Source: Deltaproteobacteria bacterium (GTDB taxonomy: Bacteria; Desulfobacterota; Desulfobacteria; C00003060; C00003106). From it: DNA of 5,805 nucleotides. The notes beneath the pieces were generated by a model. The model did not search any database, was not told the origin of the DNA, and was given only the letters and a program-made list of their open reading frames with translations. The position numbers and the translations under genes were made by a program. Below, piece by piece: positions 3,707 to 5,805 of this stretch (its first letter is position 1; each line of letters begins with the position of its first letter). The stretch lies in the NCBI GenBank assembly GCA_019314005.1, contig JAFDAE010000296.1:1-5805 (forward strand), written 5' to 3'.

Positions 3707-5805
3707 ATGATGAAACCGCTCTTAGTAATAACCAGTCTCCTGGTCTTAGTTTTCTCCTTACAGGGCTGCGTCAGCAAGGAAGAAAAGCGTGATCAGTTCT
3801 TACAGCAAGGTATCCGCCTCTATGAAGCAGGGCAGTATAAGAAGGCTATCTTAGAGTTTAAGAACGCGCTCCAACTCGACCAGGATTGTGCACACGCTTA
3901 CCTCTACATGGGAAGAACCTATTTCAAACTGGGGAACGTTAAGAGAGCCAGAGGTAACCTTGCAAGGGCTGTAGCGTTAAATGAAGCGCTGGATGATGCC
4001 CGACTGGACTTGGGAATGATCCTTGTAGTGACAAAGGAAGGCGAAAGGGCCCTGAAAACAATCAGACCAATCCTGGACAAAGAACCCACGCATGCCAAAG
4101 CCCTCCTAATTGGAGCCCAGGCATATTTGGTCTTAAAAAATCCGGATAGGGCTATAGAAAACCTGGACAAAATAGACCCGGCCAAGAGAAAGAAAGAGGC
4201 CTTGTTTGCCTTTGCCGGCGCACATAAGCTAAAAGGTGACACAGAAAAAGTTAAACAATACCTTTCCGAATACCAAAAAGCAGCGCCAGGCAACCCCGCT
4301 TCCTACCTGACGTTAAGCAAAATATACGCTAAGGAGGGACATCTCACAAAAGCAGAGGCAGAGATCAGGAAACTGATTAAACAAAAGAGGGGTGACCCAC
4401 CTTATTATCTTCTCCTCTGTAAATTCTTTCTTGACTCAGGACAGGGGGAAAAGGCCGAGACTGAACTCAAACAACTGGTATCAGAGAATCCAAAAAAGAA
4501 TATCTACAAACTGGCGTACGCGGAATTTCTCTTTAACAAGAAACGGTTCGACGAGTCTGAAACGTTAATGGCTAAAGCCGTCCGGAACGATCCGAGTTCT
4601 TGGAAGCTGCGCGATTATTTGGTTAGGGTTTATCTCTTCCGGGGAAAGGTTGACAGTGCCCTGAGAGAACTCGAGGATTTCGTGTCCAGCAATGTAGAAA
4701 AAGGCAAAGTTGAAGCTCTCATAAAGAAAGGACAAATATTAGCGCGTCTTGGCCGTTGGGAAGAGGCTGAATACAAGTGCGACCTTGCACTGGCTCTTGA
4801 AATGATGAACCCGCATGCCCACCTGCTCAAGGGAAAAGCCCTTCTTCAAAAAGGGAATTTTGATGACGCGATTATCCACCTGAGACAGGTGGTAGATATC
4901 AAGCCGTCCGAACCCGAAGGATACCTCTTCCTGGCCAAGGCCGTGGCCCTTTCCGGAGATATATCGCTAAGCATTGGAGAGCTCAAGCGAGGTTTGAAGA
5001 ATGTGCCCCAAAATTCAGCCCTGTTCATGGAGCTTATTAGGTACTATCAAAGAGAACACGAATGGGAATATGCCTTGGAGGCGGCTAACGCCGGAATGGC
5101 TCAACACCCGCAAGAGCTTGCTTACGAAATTCAAAAAGGTAGGATGCTCGTTCGCCTGAAAAAGTTGGACAAGGCTGAAAAGGTCTTCACGTCAATCATT
5201 GAGCGTTATCCCTCAATCATGGCTGGTTATGTGGAATTAGGCCGGCTGAAGAAAACGACAGGGAAATATGGAGAAGCGACTGCCCTTTTTGAGAAGGCCC
5301 TGGTGGATACGAAGCAAAAGAACGCCGTGGCCCTCACCTTGTTGTTAGAGACCTACATGGAGACAAAACAAGAGACAAGGGCTGAAGCGCTGTGTAGGCA
5401 GATGCTCAAGGATAACCCCGAAAACGCGCTGCTCCTTAGCACCCTCGGTACCATCTATCTCCAACAAGGGAAATACCAGGAAGCAGAATATCATTTCAAA
5501 GCGTCTATCAAAGCATCTCCCCGCTGGCGGCGTCCGCACTGTGGCCTGGTGGCGGTATACACCCAGACAGAGCGACTGCAGGAAGCTTCTCACGATCTGG
5601 GGAAAAAGTACACCCAAAACCCCGGATCTCTCGGGATTGGTTTTACCCTGTCGCTTCTGTACGAAGAACTCGGCCAATACGATAAGGCTATCGCTCTGTG
5701 GGAAGAGTTGGTAACAAAGTATCCGGACATCGTTACTATCAACAACAATCTGGCTTATCTTTATGCTGAACATTACCCCGATCCGGAACGATTGAATAAG
5801 GCCTT
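3707..5805 (+). CDS. TPR-repeat lipoprotein, PrsT-like (XrtA/PEP-CTERM-type locus); 3' end outside window
   Basis: The frame stays open from ATG 3707 to the right edge, 699 complete codons. The N-terminus is a lipoprotein signal: MMKP, a hydrophobic core LLVITSLLVLVFS (5-17) and the lipobox LQGC with Cys21 as the acylated residue. VSKEE follows, with no Asp at +2, so outer-membrane sorting is plausible. The rest is a chain of tetratricopeptide repeats. Clear units are 29-60 (QGIRLYEAGQYKKAILEFKN), 62-95 (YMGRTYFKLGNVKRARGNLA), 573-607 (LGTIYLQQGKYQEAEYHFKA) and 643-674 (LSLLYEELGQYDKAIALWEE), with more degenerate ones between. The last visible stretch NNNLAYLYAEHYPDPERLNK is typical near the end of such proteins, so little is probably missing. 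TPR lipoproteins next to the kinase and ExeA-like ATPase are a known element of exosortase-linked polysaccharide loci and probably serve as an assembly scaffold in the periplasm. The PrsT assignment relies on gene order, as TPR proteins are hard to subclass by eye. Confidence 0.85.
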   Translation, partial: MMKPLLVITSLLVLVFSLQGCVSKEEKRDQFLQQGIRLYEAGQYKKAILEFKNALQLDQDCAHAYLYMGRTYFKLGNVKRARGNLARAVALNEALDDARLDLGMILVVTKEGERALKTIRPILDKEPTHAKALLIGAQAYLVLKNPDRAIENLDKIDPAKRKKEALFAFAGAHKLKGDTEKVKQYLSEYQKAAPGNPASYLTLSKIYAKEGHLTKAEAEIRKLIKQKRGDPPYYLLLCKFFLDSGQGEKAETELKQLVSENPKKNIYKLAYAEFLFNKKRFDESETLMAKAVRNDPSSWKLRDYLVRVYLFRGKVDSALRELEDFVSSNVEKGKVEALIKKGQILARLGRWEEAEYKCDLALALEMMNPHAHLLKGKALLQKGNFDDAIIHLRQVVDIKPSEPEGYLFLAKAVALSGDISLSIGELKRGLKNVPQNSALFMELIRYYQREHEWEYALEAANAGMAQHPQELAYEIQKGRMLVRLKKLDKAEKVFTSIIERYPSIMAGYVELGRLKKTTGKYGEATALFEKALVDTKQKNAVALTLLLETYMETKQETRAEALCRQMLKDNPENALLLSTLGTIYLQQGKYQEAEYHFKASIKASPRWRRPHCGLVAVYTQTERLQEASHDLGKKYTQNPGSLGIGFTLSLLYEELGQYDKAIALWEELVTKYPDIVTINNNLAYLYAEHYPDPERLNKA

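Noticed and set aside
2165..3712. A classical transposon or insertion sequence with target-site duplication
   Set aside because: The outer ends are imperfect inverted repeats, but no transposase is present and the only flanking direct repeat seen is ATAA, too short to count.
3592..3777. 61-codon open frame on the - strand encoding GSPQRHRGHR
   Set aside because: It is made of the dispersed repeat, the hairpin and antisense of the lipoprotein signal peptide; not a credible gene.
5345..5773. 142-codon open frame on the - strand, with similar shorter ones at 3919-4293 and 4630-5028
   Set aside because: All are antisense to the continuous TPR-repeat frame and have shadow-like composition.

Overview
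The window (5805 bp, all recognisable genes on the + strand) looks like part of a Gram-negative exopolysaccharide operon, interrupted by a toxin-antitoxin-like gene pair that sits among dispersed repeats. The gene order is: end of a probable Wzz/GNVR chain-length protein, CpsD/Wzc-type tyrosine-kinase-like ATPase, ExeA/GspA-like AAA ATPase, long TPR-repeat lipoprotein. This is the order known from exosortase (XrtA)/PEP-CTERM exopolysaccharide loci. No exosortase or PEP-CTERM substrate lies in the window, so the assignment rests on gene order and protein features. The lipoprotein signal, the moderate base composition and the repeat types fit a Gram-negative anaerobe-type genome such as Desulfobacterota (Deltaproteobacteria), but the sequence does not settle the taxon.

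Region 1 (1-2195): the tail of the chain-length gene is followed after 19 bases by the kinase gene. After a 61-base gap holding a heptamer repeat comes the AAA ATPase gene. These proteins probably control polymer length and assembly at the inner membrane.

Region 2 (2175-3702): a repeat-rich block. Its outer edges are two inverted copies of a composite element, each a CACCACAGAGGCAC repeat followed by a perfect 13-14 bp hairpin with TTTT/AAAA ends. Between them are about 390 bases without a gene, a possible promoter and operator, a ribbon-helix-helix/UPF0175-like antitoxin gene and an overlapping DUF3368-type PIN-domain gene. The PIN gene carries an exact 22-bp tandem duplication near its 3' end that shifts the frame and replaces its natural C-terminus with 30 unrelated residues. 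Behind it are a degenerate GTTCAAG-type heptamer repeat, a REP-like double palindrome and further hairpins.

Region 3 (3707-5805): a lipoprotein with a clear lipobox and many TPR units, open at the right edge of the window (699 codons seen). Its ribosome binding site lies inside the right-hand composite repeat, and the left-hand copy encodes the last six residues of the AAA ATPase. The repeat/toxin-antitoxin block therefore appears to have been inserted exactly between two neighbouring operon genes, altering the end of one and the translation signal of the other.
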